A DNA stretch of 42,208 nt from Alphaproteobacteria bacterium (GTDB lineage Bacteria > Pseudomonadota > Alphaproteobacteria > Rhizobiales > Hyphomicrobiaceae): the NCBI GenBank assembly GCA_018830445.1, contig JAHJSN010000105.1, positions 1 to 42,208 on the forward strand. Reading direction: 5' to 3'. Under the pieces are notes generated by a model. That model ran no database searches, was not told the DNA's origin, and saw only the letters and a program-made list of their open reading frames with translations. Below are positions 26,432 through 35,616 of the stretch, piece by piece (position 1 is the stretch's first letter; every line of letters begins with the position of its first letter). Made by a program: the position numbers and the translations under genes.

Positions 26432-28636
26432 ATGATGCCCCATGAAAGCCGATCATCTGCAAGCCGTCGGCTTGCACTTCGGCTCGGTGCAGAAGATGCA
26501 GAAGCCCCTTTGACGGCGGGTGCGCCAGCGGTTCGGTTCCGTACGCTGCTGGCTGCTGCCCGGCGCCATCTGTGGACCATCGTTCTGTGGGGCTTGCTGC
26601 TGCCGCTTCTGGCCGCGGCGATTTTCATTGCCTGGCCGAAACGCTATGATGCATCAACCCGCCTGCTCGTAGACCCCCGTGGACTCCAGATTGTCGACCG
26701 CGATGTGACACCGCGTTCGGATTCGACCGACCAGGCCGTGACCGTCGTCGAGAGCGAAATGCGCTTCGTCACGTCGGATACCGTGTTCATGGCGGTCATC
26801 GAAAAGCATAACCTGACCGCGGATCCAGAATTCAACGGATCTGAGCGTTATTTCTGGTCCCCGTTGCTTGACGTAATCGACATCGCCAGGACTACGCTGC
26901 GCACGGCCCTGGGCGTCGACAGCCCCGAGGGTCCGGCCGATCTAGCCGCATTGAGCGCTCTCAGCAGCAAGGTGAAAATCGAGCGCGAGCCGCAAAGCTT
27001 CGTCATCGATGTCGCTGTGCGCACCAACAGTGCCGAGAAGTCCGCGCGCATCGCAAACGCCATTGCCCAGCAATACCTCGACACGCGCTTTGCGGCTCGC
27101 TCATCGGCCACCGAACGCGCCTCCGCGGCGATCGTCGGCCGTCTCGACGAACTGCGCAAGGCCGTTGAGGAGGCCGACGACAAGGTCGAAAGCTACAAGC
27201 GCTCGCAAGGGATCATAGGCGCCGACGGCAAGCTCGTGAACGAGCAGCAGTTGGGCGAAGTCAACACCCAGCTCGGCAACGCGCGCGATGAGGTCGGCCG
27301 CGCAGCCGCCCGGGTCGAACAGATCCGCGCGCTCCGCGCCAGCAGCGCTTCCGCTGACGCCATTTCCGAGGTGGTTAGTTCACCGACAATTACGCAGCTG
27401 CGTTCGCAGCAGGCATCGATCCAGCAACGCTACGCTGCCGTGACCGCTGATATGCTGCCGAGCCACCCGGAGGTTAAACAGGTCCGCCAGCGCCTCGACG
27501 CCGCCAACCGTCTCATCAAGGAGGAGATCGACCGGATATCCCAGACCGCTCAACTGGACTTGAAGCGGGCCAAGGACACCGAGAAGGCAATTGAGAAGCG
27601 CCTGACCGATCTCAAGCAGCTGGCCCAGACAACCAATGAGAAGATCGTTCACCTGCGCGAACTCGAGCGCGAAGCCGAAGCCCGCCGTGCGGTCTATACG
27701 AACTTGCTGTTGCGTTCTCGCGAACTCGATGAACAAAAACGCGTCGATCCTTCACTTGTGATTGTGCTGTCACCGGCTGTCCCGCCGCAGCGGCCCGGCG
27801 GACCGCCGATCACCTGGATCCTGGCTGCCGCGACATTCCTCGGCCTCGGCCTTGGGGTGGGGCACGCCCTCACCAAGGACTACCGCGACAGGAGCCTGCG
27901 GTCTGCGATGCAGTCCCAGGACCTGTTCGGCGTCGAATCCACTTCGATGCCGGATCTCGGCACCAGCACGGGCAGTCGGCGCGGCCGCATCCGCCGCCGC
28001 CAACCTGCCGGCGATGTTGGGCCTATGCCTCGGTTCGCAATCGACAACCCGGACATGCCCGCGACACGTGCCCTGAAGGGGCTGGCGTCCGAAATCCTGA
28101 CATCAACCGGCAAAACCTCGTCGCTGATCCTCGTGACCTCGGTCGACGAAGGCCCGGTCAAATCGACGATTGCCCTCAATCTGGCACTTGCGGCGGCCGA
28201 ACTGGGCGAGCGGGTTCTGCTGGTCGACGGCGATTGCGAGACACCGGCCATTTCGACCGAGATCGGCGCTGGCGCCAAACCGGGACTTGAAAATCTGGCC
28301 GACCAGCGTAAGGCAGCCACGGCCCACGCCATCAGCCCGCCCGATCTCACCATCGACGTATTGCCGAACGGCACCAGGCAGCCGCGCCTCCACACCGGCA
28401 GGAACGCGCAACTGGAAAACGCCCTCGCGGCCATCACGGGCACCTATGACACGGTCGTCATAGACGGCGGCGTCTTGCCCCACGGCCGGTTATTGCCGAT
28501 GTTTGTCGGCATGGCACACGAAGTCATCCTTGTCACGACATGCGGCACCACGCAGAAAGCCTCCCTCGCCGACGCTGTGAAACTTCTCGAAGCCGCCGGT
28601 GTCGAAAGGATGCGAACTTTGCTCGTCGAAGCCTGA
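26432..28636 (+). CDS. Wzc/ExoP-like polysaccharide co-polymerase with degenerate tyrosine-kinase domain
   Basis: The 734-residue protein has a membrane segment at about 46-67, a Wzz domain start (KRYDASTRLLVDPRGLQIV), a long periplasmic coiled-coil region (about 200-430), a second membrane segment at about 455-478 and a cytoplasmic BY-kinase-like domain. The kinase motifs are impaired: Walker A reads SVDEGPVKST, with Val576 where the second glycine should be before Lys577; Walker A' reads VLLVDGDCETP (Asp599, Asp601) without the usual arginine; Walker B is VVIDGG. No tyrosine cluster is present at the C-terminus, which ends RTLLVEA. Such proteins set chain length and couple polymerisation to export. 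The region 26162-26431 separates it from the divergent flippase gene. Confidence 0.9.
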   Translation: MMPHESRSSASRRLALRLGAEDAEAPLTAGAPAVRFRTLLAAARRHLWTIVLWGLLLPLLAAAIFIAWPKRYDASTRLLVDPRGLQIVDRDVTPRSDSTDQAVTVVESEMRFVTSDTVFMAVIEKHNLTADPEFNGSERYFWSPLLDVIDIARTTLRTALGVDSPEGPADLAALSALSSKVKIEREPQSFVIDVAVRTNSAEKSARIANAIAQQYLDTRFAARSSATERASAAIVGRLDELRKAVEEADDKVESYKRSQGIIGADGKLVNEQQLGEVNTQLGNARDEVGRAAARVEQIRALRASSASADAISEVVSSPTITQLRSQQASIQQRYAAVTADMLPSHPEVKQVRQRLDAANRLIKEEIDRISQTAQLDLKRAKDTEKAIEKRLTDLKQLAQTTNEKIVHLRELEREAEARRAVYTNLLLRSRELDEQKRVDPSLVIVLSPAVPPQRPGGPPITWILAAATFLGLGLGVGHALTKDYRDRSLRSAMQSQDLFGVESTSMPDLGTSTGSRRGRIRRRQPAGDVGPMPRFAIDNPDMPATRALKGLASEILTSTGKTSSLILVTSVDEGPVKSTIALNLALAAAELGERVLLVDGDCETPAISTEIGAGAKPGLENLADQRKAATAHAISPPDLTIDVLPNGTRQPRLHTGRNAQLENALAAITGTYDTVVIDGGVLPHGRLLPMFVGMAHEVILVTTCGTTQKASLADAVKLLEAAGVERMRTLLVEA

Positions 28637-28752
28637 GCCCGTTACACGCTCAGGCTGGCCGGGCCGCCGGGTTGACACGAGGCGGAAATGTCCCGTCCCG
28701 TCCCGGTCCGCAGTGGTAATGGCCCGGACACCCACCGCCAGGAATAGTTTCA

Positions 28753-30114
28753 ATGTTGTTCGCACTTTCCGGAATGGCGATTATGACCTGGGCCGCCCTA
28801 GTCTACGGACTGATCCGGCCAGTCCGTGTCGTGCCGGTCGCCGAAGTTTCGTTCTGGGCCCCCGCGCTCCTCCTGCCGGCATTCTTCCTCTTGCCGGCAA
28901 GCTTCGCGGTCCTGCGAACCAGCGGAACCGCGTTGATCGAGCAGGGCCTGTCGTCTTCGAACCTTTTGACGATCGGCATCGCCGGGCTGAGCGCCATGTT
29001 CATCCTATGGAACCTGATCCGCTATAATCGTCTTTCCGGCCTTCTCCACGACCGCGTCCTGTTTCCCTACTACATGACGATCGGCATCGCCGTCTGCAGC
29101 ACGCTTTGGGCGATCTTCCCCACCTACACCATCTACCGGGCCATCGAACTGGCCGTTATGTTCACCCTGGTCGTTCTCGTGCTCGACCGCCGCGATTACG
29201 CCCGCGCATTCGTTACGCTGCACGTTCTCATCCTCGGCATCTGGCTCCTCATTCAGACGCCGCAGATCGCGACGTCGCTGGCCAGCGGCATCGTATTCTC
29301 CAGCGCCAAGGAGAACCTCATCCCGTTGCTGGCGCTCTCGCTGCTATGGTTTGTCTGGGTTTACCCGCGATCGACCAATTTCCCCCTGCCGGTCGCGCTG
29401 CTGGCGATCGTTGCCTTCATCGCCGCCGGATCGGCGGCCACCGTGGCCACCATTCCGGTGTTCGTGACCGGCGCGATGATCGCCTCGCCCAACCTTCTCA
29501 TCCGCGGACTTGGGGTTCTGGCATCGATCGGCTACTTCGCGCTGTTCTTATTCCTGCTCTTCGGTCTGTCCCACTTTCCTGACCTTGTCGATATCATCGC
29601 CGCCGCCCTCCAGAAACCACCAACCGAACTCATCAAGGCGACCGGCCGCAACGAACTTTGGCCGCTGTTCATCGAGGCCAGCCAATACCGCAGTTTCGGC
29701 AGCGGCTTCGCCAGCGAACGGTTCCTGCAACTCCTGGTGAACCTGACCGCCGTGCAGGAGCGTCTCGGCCAAAAGGAAATCTTCTTCGGTTCCGCCCACA
29801 ACATGGTCATCGGCACCTGGCTGGCGACGGGCTGGCTCGGCCTAGCGACCATGGGCCTCTGCCTGGGTGCGGCGCTGCGCGAGGCGATGCGCCTTGATGC
29901 TCCGGCGCGGCGGTTCGTCATTCCGATTCTATTCGCGCTGGTGGTCAATGGCATGACCGTGCAGGGTATCTTCGGCGAATTCAACTATCACACCGTGACA
30001 TGGGCCGCCGTCCTCGTGATGATCCGGGTTCGTCTCCGCGCCGGTGCGGCTCCAGCCGCTGTTCGCGCTCCGGTCCGCTCCACAACTTCGGGGCAACGCA
30101 GGCAGTACGCATGA
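28753..30114 (+). CDS. Wzy/O-antigen-ligase-like polysaccharide polymerase
   Basis: The 453-residue protein has about 11 membrane segments and a large periplasmic loop near residues 285-360. The loop carries TGRNELWPLFIEASQY, GSGFASERF and, after it, FFGSAHNMVIGTWLATGWLG, which match the TGR...W and HN...G patterns of the O-antigen ligase/Wzy superfamily. It would polymerise repeat units on the periplasmic face. It lies 116 bases after the Wzc-like gene, and its stop overlaps the next start codon by four bases (ATGA), indicating translational coupling. Confidence 0.88.
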   Translation: MLFALSGMAIMTWAALVYGLIRPVRVVPVAEVSFWAPALLLPAFFLLPASFAVLRTSGTALIEQGLSSSNLLTIGIAGLSAMFILWNLIRYNRLSGLLHDRVLFPYYMTIGIAVCSTLWAIFPTYTIYRAIELAVMFTLVVLVLDRRDYARAFVTLHVLILGIWLLIQTPQIATSLASGIVFSSAKENLIPLLALSLLWFVWVYPRSTNFPLPVALLAIVAFIAAGSAATVATIPVFVTGAMIASPNLLIRGLGVLASIGYFALFLFLLFGLSHFPDLVDIIAAALQKPPTELIKATGRNELWPLFIEASQYRSFGSGFASERFLQLLVNLTAVQERLGQKEIFFGSAHNMVIGTWLATGWLGLATMGLCLGAALREAMRLDAPARRFVIPILFALVVNGMTVQGIFGEFNYHTVTWAAVLVMIRVRLRAGAAPAAVRAPVRSTTSGQRRQYA

Positions 30115-31088
30115 ACTCCGCTCAAGCGATGCTCACTATCGGCGCCGGCAAATCCGTGCGCCCGGTGTCGATCCTCACCTATCATCATTTTGCCGCTACC
30201 GATGGCGGGCCGACCCGCCATCTCGGCATCACGACCCGCCCGGACAGGCTGGCCGCACAGCTCGAATACATTGCGCGAACCTATAACGTCATCTCTCTTG
30301 ATCAATTGCTGGCCGGCGACATCCCGCCACGCGCCCTGCTGATCACCATCGACGATGCCTACCGGTCCGTCATCGAGGTGGCCGCGCCGATGTTCTCCGA
30401 GCGAGGCCTGCCTGCCGTTCTCTTCGTCAATCCGCGTCCGGTCACCGAAGCGTTCGTCCCCGTCGACATTGTCATATCGTTGCTTGGAGGCCCGCAAGCA
30501 AACGCAGCGGTTCGCCAGACGGTCGCGAAGATTGCCGGCGATGAACGAGCCGGGATGCAACCCAATGCCCTGCCACCCGGCGAGCGCGAAGCCGTTAAAG
30601 CCGCACTCATAGCGAGCCTCGGCGAGACGGAAGCCGATCTGCACCGCCGCCTCGGATTGTTCCTGTCGCCTGACGATGTCCGCAACCTGCCGCGCTACGG
30701 TGTCGAGGTCGCCAACCACACCATGAGCCACAGCCTGTGCCGAACCTTGTCGGCCGCCGAGTGCCATCAGGAGATTGCCGTTGCCAAGGATGCGATCGAG
30801 GATTTGACCGGCCGGCCGGTCGCCGCGTTTGCTTTTCCCTGGGGGCAGAGCGCCGACGCCACGCCTGAGGTACTCGACGTCATCCGGCGCAGCGGCCACC
30901 GCGCGACGTTTTTGATGCAGGGGCTCGATAATTCGGCGCGCCCGGCTCCCGATATCTGGTATCGGTGTTTGATAACCAGCGAACGCCCGGCAATGCTGGC
31001 GGTCAATCTGCGGCTCAAGCCGCGGTTGCGCGCGTTGCTGCGCGGGCTCCCCGGGCTCCCCGGGCTCCCGCCAGCACAGACCCGATAG
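30111..31088 (+). CDS. polysaccharide deacetylase (NodB-like, CE4)
   Basis: The product is 325 residues from ATG 30111, which overlaps the stop of the polymerase gene. CE4 features are present: TYHHF near residue 25, the metal-site ITIDDAYRS (Asp-Asp) and the HxxxH motif in ANHTMSHSL; FPWGQ replaces the usual later active-site block. Such enzymes remove N- or O-acetyl groups from polysaccharide. No signal peptide is evident, so it may act on lipid-linked precursors in the cytoplasm or be exported in another way. The C-terminus ends in three GLP repeats encoded by a 9-base tandem repeat, inside a 74-base overlap with the convergent glycosyltransferase gene. Confidence 0.87.
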   Translation: MNSAQAMLTIGAGKSVRPVSILTYHHFAATDGGPTRHLGITTRPDRLAAQLEYIARTYNVISLDQLLAGDIPPRALLITIDDAYRSVIEVAAPMFSERGLPAVLFVNPRPVTEAFVPVDIVISLLGGPQANAAVRQTVAKIAGDERAGMQPNALPPGEREAVKAALIASLGETEADLHRRLGLFLSPDDVRNLPRYGVEVANHTMSHSLCRTLSAAECHQEIAVAKDAIEDLTGRPVAAFAFPWGQSADATPEVLDVIRRSGHRATFLMQGLDNSARPAPDIWYRCLITSERPAMLAVNLRLKPRLRALLRGLPGLPGLPPAQTR

Positions 31089-32274
31089 ACGCCATCGCCC
31101 GTTCCGCGAACGCCTTCGGTCCGTAGAATTCGGCGATTTCGTCGAGGGCGCTGGATTGGGCAAACGGCGGCGGCGAACTCCAGTGCCGTTTTAATATTTC
31201 GGAAAAACCGGCAACGTCCACGGGATCGAACAATTCGCCTGCCGCACCAGCGTTGAGGAGGTCCTGCGAGCCGCCGTTGTAGCAGGAGAACAGTTGCGGA
31301 ATACCCGTCACGGCGGCTTCCAGGACAGCCAGCGACCAGTTGTCCGACAGCGTCGGCAGCACGAACACATCGGAAGCAGCGAACAGTTCCGGCACGCGTT
31401 CCGGCTTGACGAAACCAAGTTGCCTGACCGTAAGTCCTGAAGCCGACGCTCCGGCGGCTTCCAGTGTGGCGCCCTCCTTGCCGGTTCCCGCAACCAGGAG
31501 CGTCGCGTCTCCCGCTGCGTTGTCGGCTGCGCGCGCGAATGCGTCCGCCATTTGCAGCACGCCCTTTCGTTCGCTCACCGCGCCGACGAACAGGAACGTG
31601 GTGCCCTTGACGCCATACTTGGTACGCAAGCCCTCCCGATCGGGCCGCAGGGCTGCCACGGCCGACTGGAACGCCCTGGTATCGATACCGGTCATACCTT
31701 CTTGCACGGGCTGCGAACCGCGCCCGTAATCGAACAACAGTTCGCTGGAGAGTTGACCGTTGGTCCAGTAGCCATGGGCCCCCGTGGCAATCATTCTGCG
31801 CTGCTGTTTTCGAAGCCAGCTGAGCCCGGCCTCTGTGTGCCGCGTTCCTTCGGTCCACAGAATGAACCGCGCTCCGCTCATTTTTGCGTAGCCGAGCGCA
31901 AGCATGCTGGTCGGCCCGAATGCCGGGCCGATAACGACGTCGGGACGAAATGTTCGAAGCGCACCGGGCAGCCCGACGCCGACCTGCGCGTAGGTCGTCG
32001 CGTTCACGGTCCCTTTGACGTTGTTGGTCCGCCGGTAGGGGATTGTGTAATTCTTCAACACCTCGAACGGGTACTTGAGGTCCGCCGGCGCGAACTCCCA
32101 GTTGCGGTCCGGTTCCGTCCACGCATTGAAGAAAACCTTGAGATTGCAGAGCTTGGCGAGTTCCGCGTAGCAGGGGTTGCGGTACGGTGTCGGGATATTT
32201 GTGACGAGTGCCACCCGCGGGCTCTCCGGCCCCGGCGAGTGCATCTCGATATCCAAGCCGCTTCCATCGACCAT
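31015..32274 (-). CDS. family 4 (GT-B) glycosyltransferase
   Basis: With the ATG at 32274 (MVDGSGLDIEMHSPG) the product has 419 residues; the frame runs upstream to 32358, and ATG 32244 is a further choice. The N-terminal domain begins RVALVTNIPTPYRNPCYAELAK. The C-terminal donor-binding domain contains FLFVGAVSERKGVLQMADAF and the SDNWSLAVLEAAVTGIPQLFS segment with the EX7E-type pattern. It should add a sugar during repeat-unit assembly. The last 25 codons overlap the tail of the deacetylase gene on the other strand and contain a GAR repeat that is not part of the fold. It lies downstream of the beta-helix gene on the same strand. Confidence 0.88.
   Translation of the reverse strand: MVDGSGLDIEMHSPGPESPRVALVTNIPTPYRNPCYAELAKLCNLKVFFNAWTEPDRNWEFAPADLKYPFEVLKNYTIPYRRTNNVKGTVNATTYAQVGVGLPGALRTFRPDVVIGPAFGPTSMLALGYAKMSGARFILWTEGTRHTEAGLSWLRKQQRRMIATGAHGYWTNGQLSSELLFDYGRGSQPVQEGMTGIDTRAFQSAVAALRPDREGLRTKYGVKGTTFLFVGAVSERKGVLQMADAFARAADNAAGDATLLVAGTGKEGATLEAAGASASGLTVRQLGFVKPERVPELFAASDVFVLPTLSDNWSLAVLEAAVTGIPQLFSCYNGGSQDLLNAGAAGELFDPVDVAGFSEILKRHWSSPPPFAQSSALDEIAEFYGPKAFAERAMASIGSVLAGARGARGARAATRATAA
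31044..31069. repeat. 9-bp tandem repeat, three copies, in a convergent gene overlap
   Basis: GGGCTCCCC occurs at 31044-31052 and 31053-31061 and, lacking its last base, at 31062-31069. It is read as GLP-GLP-GLP by the deacetylase and as GAR-GAR-GAR by the convergent glycosyltransferase. The unit length is a multiple of three, so copy-number changes leave both frames intact. Confidence 0.8.
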
Positions 32275-32505
32275 CACGCCACCTGCCTTGACCCGAACAA
32301 ACCGGGCGGGGACTCGCCGACCGCGATTCACAATTACGCCGGGACCGCGCAAATTCAACCAACGCCCGCCCCGTGCGCGTGATCAACGAGACCTCGCCCG
32401 CTACCGCTCATAGCGGAACATTACCGCACCTAACCGGAACCCAGGACGCGGCACAATCGCTACCTCCAGAAAACCTTAAGGTCGTGGCTTGCCGCCGCCA
32501 CCGCC

Positions 32506-34641
32506 TTACCGTTCAGGCTGTTTCGCAAGGAGCCGCTGCCGGTCCATCTTTTCAAGGGGCAGTCCGGCAAGCCCGAGCCGCAACAGCGCGCGCGCCGCCA
32601 GTGCGCGCAACTCGCCGGCCGAACCCGCTTCCTTGAGCGAACTGATTTCATCCGGGCCCAATTGCTCCCCGCCGTCTGCGGGTGACAACTCCACGTCGCC
32701 CGGCCGCACTTCAACAAGCCGTCGTATCACCTGCCGCGAAGCGAACAGATTACCCGAAACCCGGTTGCCCGACGGACGCTCCGGCGAGGCCGACAGTATA
32801 TCCGCAAGCCCAGGGTAACGCGATCGCCATGGAGCGCTTCCCACTGGCATGGCAGCAAGATTCGCGCGCAACTGGCCCGACGGATTGCGCACCGCATCTG
32901 CCGCCCAGGTCAAGCCCCGGCCATCGATGTGCACCGCAGGCTCGGACGCGATGAATAAGTTCCTCTCGACAACGTTGTCCCGCCCGCCACCGATGAAGAC
33001 GCCCTGATCGACCCGCAGCAAGACGTTTTCGGACACAGTGGTGCCGCTTGTGAAATCGTCGAGATAGATGCCCTTCACCTCGCGCTCGAAGGTCGCTTGC
33101 GTTCCCTCGTCGCCGTGAATGTCATGCAGAAAATTCCTCTGGATGCGTGTGCCGCGCGCTGTCCAGTCCCGATACATGTAGATCGCCCCGCAGTCCGAGC
33201 ACTCGCTCGCGACATGCGAAATCTCGTTGCCTTCGACGAGGTGGTCGTTGCCTGCAAGGATGATCCCGGCGTGCGGCGAACCCGAAATGAAGTTGCCGAC
33301 GACACTATGACCGACCCCACCAACGAGGACGCCGGGACGATAGCTCCGCCCCAGCCGGGAAAAGCGGACGATAACGCTGTCGGCGACGAAGTTCCTGCCC
33401 GCGACCAGCAATGCGCGGTCGCCGCCACTCAACCGCACGGCCTCCTCTCCGGTATCCTCGAAGCGGCTGTCGCGCACACCGCTGTCGGTTGTCCGCAGGA
33501 ATGCGATGCCATAACCACCTGTCTGCCGAACCACGCAATCGACGAACTCAACGTTCCGGCTATTGCTGACCGTAACCGCGCCGCCCCGCGACCGCTCGAA
33601 TACCAGCCCTTCGAAGCGCACGTGCCGTGCCCCATCGACGGCAATGAGGTTGCGCGCAACCGAGGCTTCCAGCCGACCAGCGCCTTGTCGCTCTATGACG
33701 AGAACACTCCGCCGGTCGCGGCTTCGAACCCATTCTCCCGGCTGGTCGAGTTCACTTCCTGCGTGAAGCACCCTGAAGCGCACAGTCTCGTCGGTGAAAC
33801 CGGGTGAACCTCCACTGAGGCGGATGACTCCCGCCCCAACATCGATCCCGCCGATGGGTTCTGCCTCGTAGGCATACTCATGCCGCAGGTAACCGCCGAT
33901 CCAAGGTTCCGGTGATCCTGCCCAGCCCGCCGCGCGCGCGACGTCACCTGGCGCAACAGCCACTCCTGGAAGATCCGTTCCCGCCAAGCTGGCTGAAGCA
34001 TAACCCTCGTCCGGCCAGCTTGCGGGGCGCAACGGGCCGCGTTCATCGAACAATTCGAACGGCACCGCATCGCTGATGGCACTGAGCCGGCGCACGACAT
34101 CCACGGCGCTGAGGGATCGTAGTGTCTCGGGCACCGCGAACCATGCAACCTGCGCCACAAATTCTTGACGCATACCGACCGACTTGGCCGTCGCCCTGAC
34201 CCCCTCGCGAACCTTTGCAGGGCCTAAGACAACCGATCCACTGAGCCGCGCCGCGCCACCTGCTCCCCGGATGATCAGCGGAGCCCCCGGCGTCCCGCTG
34301 TCGTTGGGCCCGAGCCGTACATCGCTACCGATGCGATGGACGCCGGCTTCAAGTAGGATGACGATCTCCTCGTTACGGCCCCGCTCAGCACGAAGTTTCC
34401 GCGCCACCCGCAGCGCCGCCGGCAGATCGCCTGCGGTCAGGCCTCTCCGTCGCGATGATGAAGCACCCGCCGTCGTCACCGCCGCGGGTTCGCTTGCCGC
34501 GACGAATATCGTCTCGCTGGCCCCGGCCATGTCCGGCTTTCCGGCGACCAGCAGAAAAATAGCGGCAACGCTCAGCAGGCCAGACAATGCCTGACGAATC
34601 CCGCCGCAAATCCCACCAAACCCGAAATAAATATTAACCAT
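32506..34641 (-). CDS. secreted right-handed parallel beta-helix protein, possible polysaccharide lyase or epimerase
   Basis: The 711-residue protein starts with a hydrophobic signal-like segment (ALSGLLSVAAIFLLVAG, about 18-35) followed by ASETIFVA. The middle region (about 300-580) shows the repeating VxFxxxxV...GxxxxNxxxxG pattern of parallel beta-helix coils, with NVEFVDCVVRQTGGYGIAF, GNFISGSPHAGIILAGND and VEGNEISHVAS. Such folds occur in polysaccharide lyases, mannuronan epimerases and hydrolases that trim exopolysaccharide in the periplasm or outside. I cannot pick one activity or identify catalytic residues. It is the first gene of a minus-strand pair with the GT4 gene and is divergent from the GT26 gene. 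Confidence 0.8.
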   Translation of the reverse strand: MVNIYFGFGGICGGIRQALSGLLSVAAIFLLVAGKPDMAGASETIFVAASEPAAVTTAGASSSRRRGLTAGDLPAALRVARKLRAERGRNEEIVILLEAGVHRIGSDVRLGPNDSGTPGAPLIIRGAGGAARLSGSVVLGPAKVREGVRATAKSVGMRQEFVAQVAWFAVPETLRSLSAVDVVRRLSAISDAVPFELFDERGPLRPASWPDEGYASASLAGTDLPGVAVAPGDVARAAGWAGSPEPWIGGYLRHEYAYEAEPIGGIDVGAGVIRLSGGSPGFTDETVRFRVLHAGSELDQPGEWVRSRDRRSVLVIERQGAGRLEASVARNLIAVDGARHVRFEGLVFERSRGGAVTVSNSRNVEFVDCVVRQTGGYGIAFLRTTDSGVRDSRFEDTGEEAVRLSGGDRALLVAGRNFVADSVIVRFSRLGRSYRPGVLVGGVGHSVVGNFISGSPHAGIILAGNDHLVEGNEISHVASECSDCGAIYMYRDWTARGTRIQRNFLHDIHGDEGTQATFEREVKGIYLDDFTSGTTVSENVLLRVDQGVFIGGGRDNVVERNLFIASEPAVHIDGRGLTWAADAVRNPSGQLRANLAAMPVGSAPWRSRYPGLADILSASPERPSGNRVSGNLFASRQVIRRLVEVRPGDVELSPADGGEQLGPDEISSLKEAGSAGELRALAARALLRLGLAGLPLEKMDRQRLLAKQPER

Positions 34642-34751
34642 GCGTTAACGTGTCGCCTCATTTGGCCCCGGATTCGACTATATCTCACTAAACAAGCGTA
34701 ACTCACTGTTCCAGTTTGCAACATCCTGCGCGTCGTTGTTGCCAGAGTTCC

Positions 34752-35609
34752 ATGGAAAATCCCGTGTCCAAGTCAATGCCGATCGTGCGTCTATCGACAG
34801 CGCCGCAGTTCCCGCCTGCCCCCGCAAAGCCCGCTGAAAGGGTCTCGATCCTCGGAGTACCGGTCAGCACCGTTACGATGGACCGCGCCATTGCCACGGT
34901 CGGTCAATGGATCGGCGAAGGTTCCAGCCGGTATATCTCAACCTGCGACGTGCACTGCATCATGCGGGCGAGAAGCGAGCCGGGTCTGATGGCCGCCTTC
35001 AATGCCGCAGACATGGTCGTTCCCGATGGCAAGCCGGTCGAATGGACCGCGCGCGCCCGCACGGATCAGCCGATGACCCGTGTCTGCGGTCCCGACCTCA
35101 TGTTGGCGCTTTCGGCAATCAGCACCAGGACCGGATGGCGGCACTATTACTACGGCGGTGCGCCCGGCGTTGCCGATGAACTGGCAAAGCGCATGCAGGA
35201 AACCTACCCCGGTCTTCAGGTCGCAGGCACATGGTGCCCGCCATTCCGGCCATTGAGCGAGGCCGAGCAGGAAGAAGAAATCGAGCGGATCGCCGACAGC
35301 GGCGCACAGATCGTCTGGGTCGGGCTCGGCTGTCCGAAACAGGATCTGTGGATGCACAAGCACGCCCGCAAGATCCCCGGCGCCATATCGATCGGCGTCG
35401 GCGCCGCGTTCGATTTCCATACCGGCCGCGTTGCACGCGCGCCCGAGTGGATGCAGAAGAACGGTCTCGAATGGGCCCATCGCCTCTCTTCCGAGCCGGC
35501 CCGGCTTTGGCGCCGCTACCTCGTGATGGCGCCGCAATTCCTCGTGCTGAGCGGCCTCGAAACGCTTGAAGAGATCAGCCGCCCCAGGGGCGATCACGCG
35601 CAGCACTGA
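34752..35609 (+). CDS. WecB/TagA/CpsF family (GT26) glycosyltransferase
   Basis: The product has 285 residues from ATG 34752 (MENPVSKSMP). Family motifs include the VSILGVPVSTVTMDRAI start of the domain, ADMVVPDGKPVEW, and WVGLGCPKQDLWMHKH followed by GVGAAFDFHTGRVARAPEWMQ. GT26 enzymes such as TagA transfer N-acetylmannosamine or N-acetylmannosaminuronic acid from UDP to a lipid-linked acceptor, so an amino-mannose-type residue in the repeat unit is a fair guess. It is the last recognisable gene of the polysaccharide locus and is divergent from the beta-helix gene. A strong hairpin follows its stop. Confidence 0.92.
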   Translation: MENPVSKSMPIVRLSTAPQFPPAPAKPAERVSILGVPVSTVTMDRAIATVGQWIGEGSSRYISTCDVHCIMRARSEPGLMAAFNAADMVVPDGKPVEWTARARTDQPMTRVCGPDLMLALSAISTRTGWRHYYYGGAPGVADELAKRMQETYPGLQVAGTWCPPFRPLSEAEQEEEIERIADSGAQIVWVGLGCPKQDLWMHKHARKIPGAISIGVGAAFDFHTGRVARAPEWMQKNGLEWAHRLSSEPARLWRRYLVMAPQFLVLSGLETLEEISRPRGDHAQH

Positions 35610-35616
35610 TCAAGCG

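Noticed and set aside
30767-32386. A 539-residue minus-strand open frame overlapping the GT4 and deacetylase genes
   Set aside because: It is arginine-rich and in a different frame from the recognisable glycosyltransferase; low complexity of GC-rich DNA explains it.
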